Made by a program: the position numbers and the translations under genes | From: Agathobacter sp. | GTDB lineage: Bacteria > Bacillota > Clostridia > Lachnospirales > Lachnospiraceae | Assembly (NCBI GenBank): GCA_022769125.1 | Contig: JALEKN010000002.1 | Span: forward strand, 1-61,541 | Direction of reading: 5' to 3' | Length of the DNA: 61,541 nt | The notes under the pieces: generated by a model | Databases searched by the model: none | Told to the model about the DNA's origin: nothing | The model's input: the letters and a program-made list of their open reading frames with translations, nothing else | In this document: in pieces, positions 1 to 7,221 of the stretch | How the letters are laid out: each line of letters begins with the position of its first letter | How positions within the stretch are numbered: the first letter of the stretch is position 1

Positions 1-753
1 TCTAAAAAACTCGCACCACTGGTGCGAGAAATTTGCTGGAGCAATAATATCATCATTATGGAAAAATGTAAGGATGATTTGCAACGTGAATTTTACATTC
101 AAATGACGAAAAGATATGGTTGGACTAAGCGTATTTTAACTAATTTTATTGAGGCAAAGACCTATGAGAAATATTTACTGAATCAGACGAATTTTGACTT
201 AACACTTCCAGTTGAGCAAAGGGTACAGGCTAAGCTTGCAGTAAAAGACGAATATACATTTGATTTTGCGGAATTATCGCCGGAATACTCTGAACACGAA
301 TTGGAAATGCAGTTGGTAAATAACATAAGAGCGTTTTTGATAGAAATGGGTGGAGATTATACATTCATCGGAAATCAATATCATCTTATGGTGGGAAACA
401 GAGATTTATATATTGTTTTATTGATATTTCATAGAAGGCTGAGAAGTCTGATCGCCATAGAACTGAAAATCGGTGAATTTGAAGCAGAATACACTGGAAA
501 GATGCAATTGTATCTAACAGCATTGGATGAACAGGTCAAATTACCAGATGAGAATCCATCAATTGGCATTATTATTTGCAAGGGCAAGGATAAAACTTAT
601 GTAGAATATGCTTTGAAGAACATTAATGTGCCGATTGGTGTGGCTACATACCAGTTAAGAAATACGTTACCAGAAGAGATGAAAGCGCTGCTACCGGAGC
701 CGGAGGAGATTGTGAAGAGGCTGCAAATATTTGAGGAATATGAAAACAATTAA
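1..753 (+). CDS. YhcG-family (DUF1016) PD-(D/E)XK nuclease, 5' end outside window
   Basis: The reading frame is open from the first base, so this is the C-terminal ~250 residues of a protein whose family is usually about 340-380 residues; the GTG at 22 is not the true start. The N-terminal part matches the end of the DUF1016 helical domain (EICWSNNIIIMEKCKDD), and the C-terminal part matches the YhcG nuclease domain (FHRRLRSLIAIELKIGEF, then DENPSIGIIICK). In the family the nuclease core normally reads (F/Y)xIDLLFxH. Here it reads YIVLLIFH, so a conserved acidic residue is Val (codon gtt at about 412-417), while the ExK (IELKIG) is kept. These nucleases are found in mobile or defence-associated regions. 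Catalytic activity is doubtful. Family call is sure; function is not. Confidence 0.8.
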   Translation, partial: SKKLAPLVREICWSNNIIIMEKCKDDLQREFYIQMTKRYGWTKRILTNFIEAKTYEKYLLNQTNFDLTLPVEQRVQAKLAVKDEYTFDFAELSPEYSEHELEMQLVNNIRAFLIEMGGDYTFIGNQYHLMVGNRDLYIVLLIFHRRLRSLIAIELKIGEFEAEYTGKMQLYLTALDEQVKLPDENPSIGIIICKGKDKTYVEYALKNINVPIGVATYQLRNTLPEEMKALLPEPEEIVKRLQIFEEYENN

Positions 754-780
754 CTAAAAAGTTAAAGGTAAGGAGGAAAA

Positions 781-1047
781 TTATTCGGCTGTTGCGAGAA
801 GGGCTTTCTCTGCTTCCTCTACCTCGGTTAAATCATAACCGCAGAAATCTGCAATTTGAGTGGCTGTTTTTCCAGAGAACAGCAACTTTTGAATATCTTT
901 AGTCCGCTGTTCTTTGGCATAATATTCTCCTAAAATCTCAACTGACTTACGCATTTCCTTTCGAGATCCTTCGGTATCCTTGAAATATTTTATGGAATTG
1001 CTGATTGCAGGAAATTTCTCATTATAGAATGCTTCCTTGCGAAGCAT
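781..1047 (-). pseudogene. Rpn/PD-(D/E)XK transposase-like nuclease, C-terminal fragment
   Basis: 88 codons on the minus strand starting at LRKEAFYNEKFPAI and continuing through IKYFKDTEGSRKEM, a pattern typical of the C-terminal third of Rpn-family recombination-promoting nucleases of Clostridia, ending in a small helical tail (GKTATQIADFCGYDLTEVEEAEKALLA). The preceding part of such a protein (NTFVDDGSDKAELLQLMLRKESF) lies 2.1 kb away at 3152-3350 on the same strand, and the two pieces share a 46-bp stretch. I read them as one gene broken by insertion or recombination. No nuclease motif is left in this piece and no ribosome binding site precedes it. Confidence 0.65.
1002..1047. repeat. 46-bp direct repeat, copy A (junction of split Rpn gene)
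   Basis: Positions 1002-1047 match 3152-3197 in the same orientation with a single mismatch (c at 1032, a at 3182). The repeat lies inside the Rpn-like coding sequence and encodes, on the minus strand, LRKE(A/S)FYNEKFPAI. Immediately outside copy A the sequence turns into a subtilase reading frame. Confidence 0.9.
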
Positions 1048-2040
1048 TCGAGCGTTAGCAAAATAGGCGCACCGGCAGATTCGCTGAATTCATTGGTGGT
1101 TAATGCTGTGGATTTTAGTGGTAAACCAGCATCTTACACACGAAGAGGTCCTGTGTTATCTTTCTTCTATAAACCGGATGTGTGCTATTATGGGGGAGAT
1201 GGTTCTGATAAAATTGTCGTTTGCGAGCCTTTAGGCAAGGCGACTGTAACTGGCACATCATTTGCAGCTCCTTGGATAACTCGAAAAATGGCGTATCTTA
1301 TATATATTATGGGATTAAGCCGTGAGGTGGCAAAGGCATTAATAATTGATTCAGCTGCGGGGTGGGACCGGCAGGATACTATTAAATATGAAAAAGGGTA
1401 TGGTATTGTCCCCAAAAGGATTGAGGATATTTTGTATTCCCGAGAGGATGAGATTAGATTTATTATGTCTGGAAATATTGATGAGTATGAAGTATATACT
1501 TATAATATTCCGGTTCCTCAAGATATGAATGCACATCCTTTCTTCGCGAAGGCTACGCTTGTTTATTTTCCGAAAAGTGATCGTAACCAAGGCGTTGATT
1601 ATACATCCACAGAGATGGATATTCATTTCGGGAGAATCGCGGAGCAGAATGGTAAAGCGGTAATCAAAGCCATAGATTATAATAGGCAGGCAGAGGAAGG
1701 CCTTAATACAATTTATGAGGAAGATGCACGTAAATTGTATCGTAAGTGGGATAATGTCAAGCATATTAGTGAAGCATTGAAAGAAAATGGGCGGCCACGC
1801 AAGGCATACCAATCGGGTATGTGGGGCTTAAGTATTAAAATGAAAGAAAGACTAGACCCGAAAGCTGGAAGGGGGCTGCAATTTGGCGTTGTGGTTACTT
1901 TGAGAGAGATGAAAGGCAAAAACAGAATAGATGACTTCATAAAGATGTGTATGATGCGAGGCTGGGTTGCTTCTAGACTTGATGTGCATACGCAAATTGA
2001 TGTTTATGCTAAAGCTGAGGAAGAGATTATATTTGAGTAG
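1048..2040 (+). pseudogene. S8 (subtilisin-like) serine peptidase, C-terminal part only
   Basis: Subtilase homology begins right after the 46-bp repeat (in-frame KIGAPADSLNSLVVNAVDF) and runs to a stop at 2040. The catalytic serine motif GTSFAAP is present (about 54-60 residues after the first usable start, TTG at 1093), followed by some 250 residues with a conserved-looking tail (TSTEMDIHFGR, MCMMRGW). The N-terminal part that would carry the catalytic Asp and His is absent and replaced by the Rpn fragment. The reading frame has no internal stop, so the truncation may be recent. No convincing ribosome binding site stands before TTG 1093. I regard it as a non-functional remnant brought in with the mosaic. 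Confidence 0.75.
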
Positions 2041-2155
2041 AAGAGTACGAGGAAAGAGAACGATATAGATAAATAAAAGACGAAAAACGTTGATGCAAGT
2101 AGACATATCTTGCGATTGATGATAAAATTAACTTGTATAACTTCATAGAAAGAAG

Positions 2156-2183
2156 CGGATGCATTTCCGATATGATGCCCTCT
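2156..2183 (+). promoter_or_regulatory. 5' UTR element complementary to the toxin mRNA 3' region
   Basis: The stretch 2156-2183 can pair with 2345-2369 of the same transcript: cggatgcatt, ccgat and gccctct in the leader each have their complement, in the right order, downstream of the toxin gene, with one small bulge. It ends 7 nt before the AAAGGAGGG ribosome binding site. Long-range 5'-3' pairing that keeps the toxin mRNA untranslated is known from several type I toxin systems; here it is inferred from complementarity only. Confidence 0.55.
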
Positions 2184-2207
2184 AGTCTGCAAAGGAGGGT
2201 GATGCCC

Positions 2208-2294
2208 ATGAACACGATGGAAGTTTTAACACTGCTGATCGTAGTATTTGCGGCTCTGTCTTACATAGATAATCATAACAACAAAAAGAAATAG
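2208..2294 (+). CDS. Holin-like type I toxin peptide (28 aa)
   Basis: A 28-residue peptide with an N-terminal MNTMEVLTLL, a single hydrophobic segment (about residues 4-19), and a polar, basic tail (DNHNNKKK). This is the layout of the 'putative holin-like toxin' membrane peptides of Firmicutes (TxpA/BsrG-like type I toxins). ATG 2208 is preferred over the in-frame ATG 2202 because the strong ribosome binding site AAAGGAGGG (2191-2199) then has a normal spacing. A hairpin follows the stop directly, and an antisense RNA promoter lies about 100 bp downstream on the other strand. When expressed without antitoxin such peptides damage the membrane. Confidence 0.8.
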   Translation: MNTMEVLTLLIVVFAALSYIDNHNNKKK

Positions 2295-2380
2295 CATCCT
2301 CTACGGCTCAATGTGAAGGATGCTATTCTTATACCATTTTAAACAGAGGGCAATCGGATAATGCATCCGATAACCTTTCT
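2281..2380 (-). ncRNA. Predicted antisense antitoxin RNA of the holin-like toxin
   Basis: On the minus strand a good promoter (TTGAAA, 17 bp, TATAAT; 2387-2415) would start an RNA near 2380 that runs towards the toxin gene and ends at the hairpin 2294-2329 followed on that strand by a T-rich tract (2282-2293). The RNA would be about 90-100 nt long and complementary to the 3' end of the toxin mRNA, as in TxpA/RatA-type systems. It also carries a near copy of the toxin 5' leader (complement of 2345-2369), so it could disturb the 5'-3' pairing of the toxin mRNA. Ends are estimates. Confidence 0.6.
2294..2333. terminator. Bidirectional hairpin after the toxin gene
   Basis: Stem agcatcct / aggatgct (2294-2301 and 2322-2329) around a 20-nt loop. 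On the plus strand only a weak T tract follows; on the minus strand a good one (atttcttttt). It most likely ends the antisense RNA. Confidence 0.65.
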
Positions 2381-2386
2381 AAGGAG

Positions 2387-2415
2387 ATTATACATTGAGA
2401 GACTTGTTTTTTCAA
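2387..2415 (-). promoter_or_regulatory. Promoter of the antisense antitoxin RNA
   Basis: Minus-strand -35 TTGAAA at 2410-2415 and -10 TATAAT at 2387-2392, separated by exactly 17 bp. It points at the 3' end of the toxin gene. Confidence 0.65.
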
Positions 2416-2429
2416 GTCTCTCTTTTGAT
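2397..2429 (+). terminator. Rho-independent terminator of the toxin transcript
   Basis: Perfect stem gagagacttg / caagtctctc with a T-rich loop, followed by ttttgat. It would end the toxin mRNA about 100 nt after the stop codon, so that the mRNA overlaps the whole antisense RNA. Confidence 0.75.
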
Positions 2430-2521
2430 AAAAATGAAAATTTTAGTCATTTTATATGACATCACCGGTATAGTTCTTGCACGCAATCTGGTTTACAGCA
2501 TATAGAAAGAAAAGGGGACGA

Positions 2522-3082
2522 ATGGACAGAGTAAGCTGCTTTTTATACAGTATACATTACAACTTCACCCGCAACCTGTCTTGCCGCGAGGCAGTCTGCC
2601 TATTTATTCTGGCTGTTCTTGTCTGGATTTTGCGGAAGAGGGGGTCGTGGCTGGCAGTTGCGTACAGCGTTTTCCTGATTGCCTATATTACGCTGATCCG
2701 GAGAGCACCGGAGGCAACAGGTATCTTGCTTTTACAGCTGCGCTCCTGGAGGAATCCGGGAGAATTGGCTTCGGCGCTTTTGAATATGCTGTTGTATCTT
2801 CCGCTTGGGGTGAGCGGTATGCGCTTTTGGTGGACGGTTCGATGGTGGCAGAGAGAAGTGCAACAGACTGGTGAAGACAGAAGGTGCTTCCGGTGTGCCG
2901 GATGGGTGCTGCTTCTATCAGGTGGAACCGTATTTTCTCTACTTTGTGAGGTTATCCAATATCGCACCGGACGCGGTTGGGCGGATATCAATGATGTTAT
3001 TGCCAATGTTCTTGGCATGGTGCTGGGGATGATTCTGGGGAGCATTCATGTTAAGCAGATTACCAGATTTGAACCTAAATAG
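2522..3082 (+). CDS. VanZ-like integral membrane protein
   Basis: 186 residues with hydrophobic segments at roughly 22-38, 44-62, 84-102, 125-145 and 158-175. The C-terminal signature LCEVIQYRTGRGWADINDVIANVLGMVLG is the VanZ-like family core (ExxQ, then D(I/V)xDxxxNxxG). VanZ itself gives low-level teicoplanin resistance, but most family members have no known role. ATG 2522 was chosen over an upstream in-frame start at 2477 because aaaagggg lies just before it. The gene lies inside the 2.1-kb segment that splits the Rpn-like gene and is followed by a hairpin. Confidence 0.75.
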   Translation: MDRVSCFLYSIHYNFTRNLSCREAVCLFILAVLVWILRKRGSWLAVAYSVFLIAYITLIRRAPEATGILLLQLRSWRNPGELASALLNMLLYLPLGVSGMRFWWTVRWWQREVQQTGEDRRCFRCAGWVLLLSGGTVFSLLCEVIQYRTGRGWADINDVIANVLGMVLGMILGSIHVKQITRFEPK

Positions 3083-3088
3083 AAATAA

Positions 3089-3143
3089 AACACCTTACGG
3101 GCCGGCAATATTTGAATGTCGTGCCAGCATAGGGTGTTTTTGG
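3089..3143 (+). terminator. Terminator after the VanZ-like gene
   Basis: Outer stem aaaacacc / ggtgtttt with an inner imperfect stem gccggca / tgccagc, followed by a short T run. It ends about 9 bp before direct repeat copy B. Confidence 0.6.
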
Positions 3144-3151
3144 AATGCTGT

Positions 3152-3197
3152 TGATTGCAGGAAATTTCTCATTATAGAATGATTCCTTGCGAAGCAT
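3152..3197. repeat. 46-bp direct repeat, copy B
   Basis: Matches 1002-1047 with one mismatch. It marks the other edge of the 2.1-kb segment lying between the two pieces of the Rpn-like gene. Confidence 0.9.
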
Positions 3198-3350
3198 GAG
3201 TTGCAATAATTCTGCTTTGTCACTTCCATCATCCACAAACGTGTTCGCGAAGATAATGTCCTCGCCATCATTGAGCGGAATGTAGTCGCATCCGACCTTC
3301 ATACACCTAGAAACATGGGTAACGGTCTGGTTGTTTCCCAATGCATCATA
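3152..3350 (-). pseudogene. Rpn/PD-(D/E)XK transposase-like nuclease, middle fragment
   Basis: Minus-strand frame reading YDALGNNQTVTHVSRC, then CDYIPLNDGEDIIFANTFVDDG and SDKAELLQLMLRKESF. This is the section of Rpn-like proteins just after the nuclease core; the core itself is missing. Beyond 3152 the frame runs out of homology (NSIPKTPYAG). At its other side, near 3350, it abuts a toxin-antitoxin gene in another frame. It continues, by homology, in 781-1047. Confidence 0.6.
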
Positions 3351-3597
3351 CAGAAATAGAATCAGCTGATTTGCGAGTGTCTTCAAAGACATTGCGGAGG
3401 TAATCGGGGCCTTCCATCCAAAGACCAGTAGAGTAATCGAACAACTCCTTATAGGCGGGGGAGACCGAAAACTCAAAGAACGCTTGATGGAAAGGAACAC
3501 CTGTCTCGGTGCAGTAATCTTCGAGCATTGCTCGCATGACGTTCACAGCACAAGATTCGCGCTGCTCGTCGCTGACATTATAAATGCTTGAAATCAT
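3346..3597 (-). CDS. Small protein of a DUF3791/DUF3990 cluster, possibly altered C-terminus
   Basis: 83 codons from ATG 3597 (ISSIYNVSDEQRESCAVNVM; then MLEDYCTETG, FFEFSVSPAYKELFDYSTGLWMEGPDYLRNVFED). It begins inside the last codons of the DUF3990 remnant, the overlap expected for a translationally coupled third gene of this cluster. I recognise the context but not a named domain. The last residues (TRKSADSISV) lie where the Rpn fragment starts, so the native C-terminus may have been replaced. It is predicted to be soluble, acidic and helical. With its partner genes broken, its role is uncertain. Confidence 0.5.
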   Translation of the reverse strand: MISSIYNVSDEQRESCAVNVMRAMLEDYCTETGVPFHQAFFEFSVSPAYKELFDYSTGLWMEGPDYLRNVFEDTRKSADSISV

Positions 3598-4021
3598 AGA
3601 TGTCACTCCTTATAAATTCGAGGGATTGGATTGCCTTTTCATTGCAGAAGCAGAGCTGATCCTCCAAACGATTCGGCAACAGTGTTTTGATGGCAAAGCT
3701 ATCGGCATCTTCGGAGCCGGGCTCGCCATAAGAGCGTGTGGTATAAAGTTGCGGCAGCATTGAACAGGTGAATGGCGACATTAGAATTTAAATGAAGTTT
3801 GAAAACAGAAATGTAACCGGTCGTTGTGCCAGCAGGCAGCCTTCCTTCGTTAATCTGTTTGTTCACAGACAACGGAACAAAACCTTGAGCTTGCTTGTAA
3901 GAACTTGTGACGTAGAAACCACGTCCGAAATCTTTGCCTTGCTTGCATTTGTTAAGATCAATTTCAGAAACCGCGTGAAGCTGCCGTGATAGAGGAGCAT
4001 TCCGTTTGTTAATGTCAGCAT
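3578..4021 (-). pseudogene. DUF3990 (ADP-ribosyltransferase-like toxin) gene, frameshifted and internally deleted
   Basis: Starting at ATG 4021 the frame reads MLLYHGSFT and then loses homology. One frame over, it continues with VSEIDLNKCKQGKDFGRGFYVTSSYKQ and FKLHLNSNVAIHLF, so about one base is missing near 3980. After HLF a block of the usual DUF3990 protein is absent. In a third frame the C-terminus YGEPGSEDADSFAIKTLLPNRLEDQLCF follows, ending at 3578. DUF3990 proteins have an ADP-ribosyltransferase-like fold and are encoded with DUF3791 proteins as probable toxin-antitoxin pairs. With two lesions this copy is almost certainly inactive. Confidence 0.75.
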
Positions 4022-4239
4022 ACGGAAACACCTCGGTTCTTCAGCATTTCCTCGATATCGTCCAAGGCACACTCATAGCTGCTCAAATGGAGAAAGTCGT
4101 AGCATCTGGCGATAAATCCAAACACATCGTTATCTTTAAATATCTTTGTGCAGGCTTCGGGAGATTTTTTCCACTTGGCTTGAGCCATGCGGAAAACCCA
4201 GCACTGCATATCCGCAATGTCAATTTGATGTTCGCTCAT
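4015..4239 (-). CDS. DUF3791 family protein (probable toxin-antitoxin partner)
   Basis: 74 codons from ATG 4239, preceded on the minus strand by AAAGGAGGG with normal spacing. The sequence (ADMQCWVFRMAQAKW; IFKDNDVFGFIARCYDFLHLSSYECALDDIEEML) fits the small helical DUF3791 family. Its stop overlaps the start of the DUF3990 remnant, the usual coupled order. The same frame is open upstream to about 4422 (TQADIFPSIYNSIVDMSQKKGYTYIEKLY), which may be the end of a further, lost gene or an alternative longer form. It is intact although its toxin partner is broken. Confidence 0.7.
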   Translation of the reverse strand: MSEHQIDIADMQCWVFRMAQAKWKKSPEACTKIFKDNDVFGFIARCYDFLHLSSYECALDDIEEMLKNRGVSVC

Positions 4240-4427
4240 AGGACGTCCCTCCTTTGAATACAATTTCTCAATATAAGTATAGCCCTTTTTCTGGCTCATA
4301 TCAACGATAGAATTGTAAATTGAAGGAAAGATGTCTGCTTGTGTTGGTAGTTCTTGCTTGGAGTTTTCGCAATATGCAAGAAAATGTTTTCTGCACAAGG
4401 CGAATAGACCGAAATTGGGCACAAAAG

Positions 4428-4456
4428 TACCCTGCAGGTTTTCCCCGGCAGGGTCG
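4428..4456 (-). terminator. Hairpin after the ATPase gene (minus strand)
   Basis: Minus-strand stem accctgcc / (t)gcagggt around a short loop, followed by acttttg. It lies just after the stop of the ATPase gene and before the DUF3791 reading frame. Confidence 0.45.
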
Positions 4457-4466
4457 ATTGAATTGT

Positions 4467-5864
4467 TTACTTGTAGAGGTCTTCCAGCGTTATCAGCTGA
4501 ACTTCGCCACGCTCCTGTGCCTGAAGAAGCCCATCTGTAAATCCGCCTTTAGAAAAAATATAGTAATGATAGTTGTTGCCTTTTCCGAAAACCGATGCAT
4601 AATCTCTGATCAACTCCAGTTCATCCATACCAATTTTCTCGTTTCGATATTTACATGAGCCTATGATATAGTCCCTACCCTCAACAGGTGTTCCGACGAT
4701 ATCAATCTGTATCTGCTTTTTCCTTTTGGGGTCTGTACCCCACCATTGACCGATTTCATTCAGCTCAATGGGAAGGGAAGCTGAATAATAAAGCAGATAA
4801 TCCTGACACATTTTCTCAAAAATCAGACCCATATAATCAGGAAGATACTGTTTCACCGCATGTGGATAGGTCTTTGCAATCCTACCGGAGTCAATGGCAC
4901 TCATATTGACCGGCACAAACCGATACCAAAATCGGAAGAAGTTATCAGCCAGCAGATAGATGGTTTTCTTGCCCGGTTTTTCAGCAATCGGAGTATCTTT
5001 CCTGACAATACCAAGGTCAATCAGTGTTTTCAGATACTTTGATATGACCGAATTTTCCTCACCGACTTTCATCTTGATGTCGTTCATTCGGGAAGCGCCC
5101 TCCGCAATCGCTTTGATGATTGCATTATAAATGGCTGGTTCCCGGAGTTCCTGCTTCAGCAGATTTCCTGGCTCCTCATACAGATAGCTGGACCGGTCGA
5201 AGAAATTGTCCAGCAGAGCCTCATCCACACTATCGCTCACATCCAGTTTGTTGATGTAGTGAGGGACTCCTCCCGTGATTCCATAAATCAGGGAATTATC
5301 CTCGGCGGACAGATGCGGATGGAACACAGCAGTTTCCTTATAATCGAGGGGGTCAATCTTGAATTGGCCTGTTCGCCTGCCGTAGAGCGGACTTTCCTTG
5401 CCAAGCACTTGACTCTCCATAAAACTCATAGACGAACCGCAAAGAATCAGGTACATCTTTGTCTCTGTCCATTTGTGATCGATGATATGCTGCAGCATTG
5501 CTGAAATAGCAGGCTTCGCTTTCGCAAGATAAGGATACTCGTCAATAACAAAGATGATTCGTTTTTCCTTTGAAAGTGCTGTCAGCTCATCCAGCGCATC
5601 ATCGTAAGTTCTGAACTCAGGTGCAGACTCCATATCTGGTCGCTCATAGCTCATGATCGACTTCGAAAGAGCCTCCAGATTTTCCTTTCCGGTTGTATTC
5701 AAAGCAGAGAAGAAAATCGTTGGCTTATCCTTACAGAACTCATTGATCAATGCTGTCTTACCAACACGCCGTCTGCCGTAGATAATGATACACTCAAACT
5801 TATCCCCCACATACCGTTTATTCAGTTTCCGCAGCTCATTTTCACGGCAATAAAAATGACTCAT
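4467..5864 (-). CDS. AAA-type ATPase with DUF234-like C-terminal domain
   Basis: 465 residues. The N-terminal half is a P-loop ATPase of the 'archaeal-type ATPase' group with Walker A GRRRVGKT (about residues 30-37), Walker B IIFVIDEYPYL, and sensor-like LILCGSSMSFME. A winged-helix-like section follows (MNDIKMKVGEENSVISKYLKTLIDLGIV), then a C-terminal domain with IDIVGTP...YIIGSCKYR, resembling the DUF234 nuclease-like domain. ATG 5864 is preceded by TTGGAGG; an upstream start at 5891 has no such site. Such proteins occur widely in accessory DNA of Firmicutes and archaea; the role is unknown. The gene appears intact, unlike its neighbours. Confidence 0.8.
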   Translation of the reverse strand: MSHFYCRENELRKLNKRYVGDKFECIIIYGRRRVGKTALINEFCKDKPTIFFSALNTTGKENLEALSKSIMSYERPDMESAPEFRTYDDALDELTALSKEKRIIFVIDEYPYLAKAKPAISAMLQHIIDHKWTETKMYLILCGSSMSFMESQVLGKESPLYGRRTGQFKIDPLDYKETAVFHPHLSAEDNSLIYGITGGVPHYINKLDVSDSVDEALLDNFFDRSSYLYEEPGNLLKQELREPAIYNAIIKAIAEGASRMNDIKMKVGEENSVISKYLKTLIDLGIVRKDTPIAEKPGKKTIYLLADNFFRFWYRFVPVNMSAIDSGRIAKTYPHAVKQYLPDYMGLIFEKMCQDYLLYYSASLPIELNEIGQWWGTDPKRKKQIQIDIVGTPVEGRDYIIGSCKYRNEKIGMDELELIRDYASVFGKGNNYHYYIFSKGGFTDGLLQAQERGEVQLITLEDLYK

Positions 5865-6238
5865 TTGCTTGCCTCCAATAATTATACCCACAAGTTAGTA
5901 ACTCGTAAGTTGCTTTCTCACGAGTATAATAAATTAGATAGCTTGGAAAGTCAAGAAAAATAAGTCGAACCTTTAGAACCGGTCAAAGTCAGTCTGCGAG
6001 GGCAGTTCCTGACATTTTGCACTTGCAATCTATTGATGTAGATGTTACACTTTATTCAAAGCAGATTTTCATAGTAGGCGTGGCCAATAGGGTTGCACGT
6101 TCTTTCACATATCCTTAGCATATTATTTCATATCACGAAAATTCCTGCTTTTACTTTCACTATTAATTGGCAGCGGGAATTTTTTTAGTTTATTTGTCGT
6201 ATTCTTTTCTCGCTGCAACACAGCCAAAGGAGGAGAAT
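5865..6238. other. Intergenic region between divergent ATPase and Rpn genes
   Basis: About 370 bp, A+T-rich. Near the ATPase start there is an inverted repeat (actcgt at about 5905, acgagt at 5924) which could serve as an operator or belong to the leader. A hairpin followed by T residues is at 6138-6187. I found no open frame with homology in between. It may contain decayed sequence or a small RNA ending at the hairpin. Confidence 0.4.
6138..6187 (+). terminator. Hairpin with T tract upstream of the Rpn gene
   Basis: Imperfect stem aaaattcctgc / gcagcgggaatttt followed by ttttttt, on the plus strand. No annotated gene precedes it, so it ends either an undetected small RNA or read-through. 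Confidence 0.5.
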
Positions 6239-7195
6239 ATGGCAGGAAACAGAGAATACAAGAGTGATGTGTTCAGCATGCTGATGGAGGACAAGGAGAA
6301 TGCTTTGCAGTTGTATAATGCGATGAATAATTCGCATTACACAGACCCGGACTTGGTGGAGATGCATACTCTCGATAAAGGGGTATCGTTGACAGTCCGG
6401 AATGATGCGGCTTTTGTGGTTGATGCAAGTCTCAGCATATATGAGCATCAGTCCACCGTGTGCCCGAATATGCCGGTGCGGTGTCTGATGTATTTTTCAA
6501 ATATTTTGCATCGTCTGCTCAAGAACCGCAACATTTATGGAAAGAGCCTTATCAGGATTCCGGTTCCGAAATTTGCGATATTTTATAATGGAGAAGAGGA
6601 TCAGCCTGAACGGTATGACATGAAATTGTCGGATTCTTTTGAGAAAGAAGTGGATATTCCGGAAGCGGAGCTGATCTGCCATGTATATAATATCAATCAT
6701 GGGTACAATGAATCTTTGATGAAGAAATGTCCGGTTTTGCAGGAGTATATGACGTTCGTGACATATGTGCGTGAATATCATAAGCTGGAAGGGTATGAGA
6801 ATTTGGAGACGGCCATTAATAATGCAATCAATCGATGCATTGAAGAGAACATTTTGCGGGATTTTTTGATTGAGAACCGCTCGGAGGTGGTAAAGGTGAC
6901 TCAAATGGATTACACATTTGACCGGCAGATAACTTTAGAACGAGAGGAAGCGCGGGTAGAAGGCTGGAAAGAAGGTCGGGAAGAAGGCAGGGAAGAAGGC
7001 CGGAAAGAAGGTCGGGAAGAAGGACGTGAAGAAGGTCGTGAAGAAGGTCGTGAAGAAGGCGAATGGAAGTGCTTATCTGACCTTGTCACAAAGAAGCTAA
7101 AGAGGAATCTCAGTGACGAAGAGATTGCGGAGCAGCTTGAAATAGAGGCGGCAGTAGTTGCTGAAATCAGGGCTTCCATTGAATCCGATAAATAA
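6239..7195 (+). CDS. Rpn-family recombination-promoting nuclease / PD-(D/E)XK transposase-like protein
   Basis: 318 residues from ATG 6239, preceded by AAAGGAGGAG. The N-terminal nuclease domain has D56 in RNDAAF and the E69-H-Q71 motif in IYEHQST, the Rpn variant of the PD-(D/E)XK core, followed by NMPVRCLMYF. The middle part is helical (MTFVTYVREYHKLEGYENL). Eight tandem four-residue units (WKEG/REEG type, residues about 243-274) form a highly charged linker, and a short C-terminal helix pair follows (LSDEEIAEQLEIE). Rpn proteins cut DNA and stimulate RecA-independent recombination; some are implicated in phage defence. The next gene starts 26 bp later, so the two are probably cotranscribed. 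This copy looks intact. Confidence 0.8.
   Translation: MAGNREYKSDVFSMLMEDKENALQLYNAMNNSHYTDPDLVEMHTLDKGVSLTVRNDAAFVVDASLSIYEHQSTVCPNMPVRCLMYFSNILHRLLKNRNIYGKSLIRIPVPKFAIFYNGEEDQPERYDMKLSDSFEKEVDIPEAELICHVYNINHGYNESLMKKCPVLQEYMTFVTYVREYHKLEGYENLETAINNAINRCIEENILRDFLIENRSEVVKVTQMDYTFDRQITLEREEARVEGWKEGREEGREEGRKEGREEGREEGREEGREEGEWKCLSDLVTKKLKRNLSDEEIAEQLEIEAAVVAEIRASIESDK
6965..7060 (+). repeat. Eight 12-bp tandem repeats encoding (W/R)(K/E)EG units
   Basis: 96 bp made of eight 12-bp units inside the Rpn gene, encoding WKEG, REEG, REEG, RKEG, then four REEG. Codons vary between units (cgg/agg/cgt; ggt/ggc/gga), so the array is not freshly amplified, but the number of units could change by slippage without changing the frame. 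Confidence 0.85.
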
Positions 7196-7221
7196 CTTAT
7201 GCAGGCTTTCTGGGGGATTCT

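Noticed and set aside
1093-2040. Subtilase as an intact functional peptidase
   Set aside because: Only the serine part of the catalytic triad is encoded; the Asp and His regions are missing.
6910-7179. Short repeats in the Rpn gene as a possible CRISPR array; antisense frame rich in SSRPS
   Set aside because: 12-bp units without spacers, in frame with the protein; not CRISPR. No CRISPR array was seen in the window.
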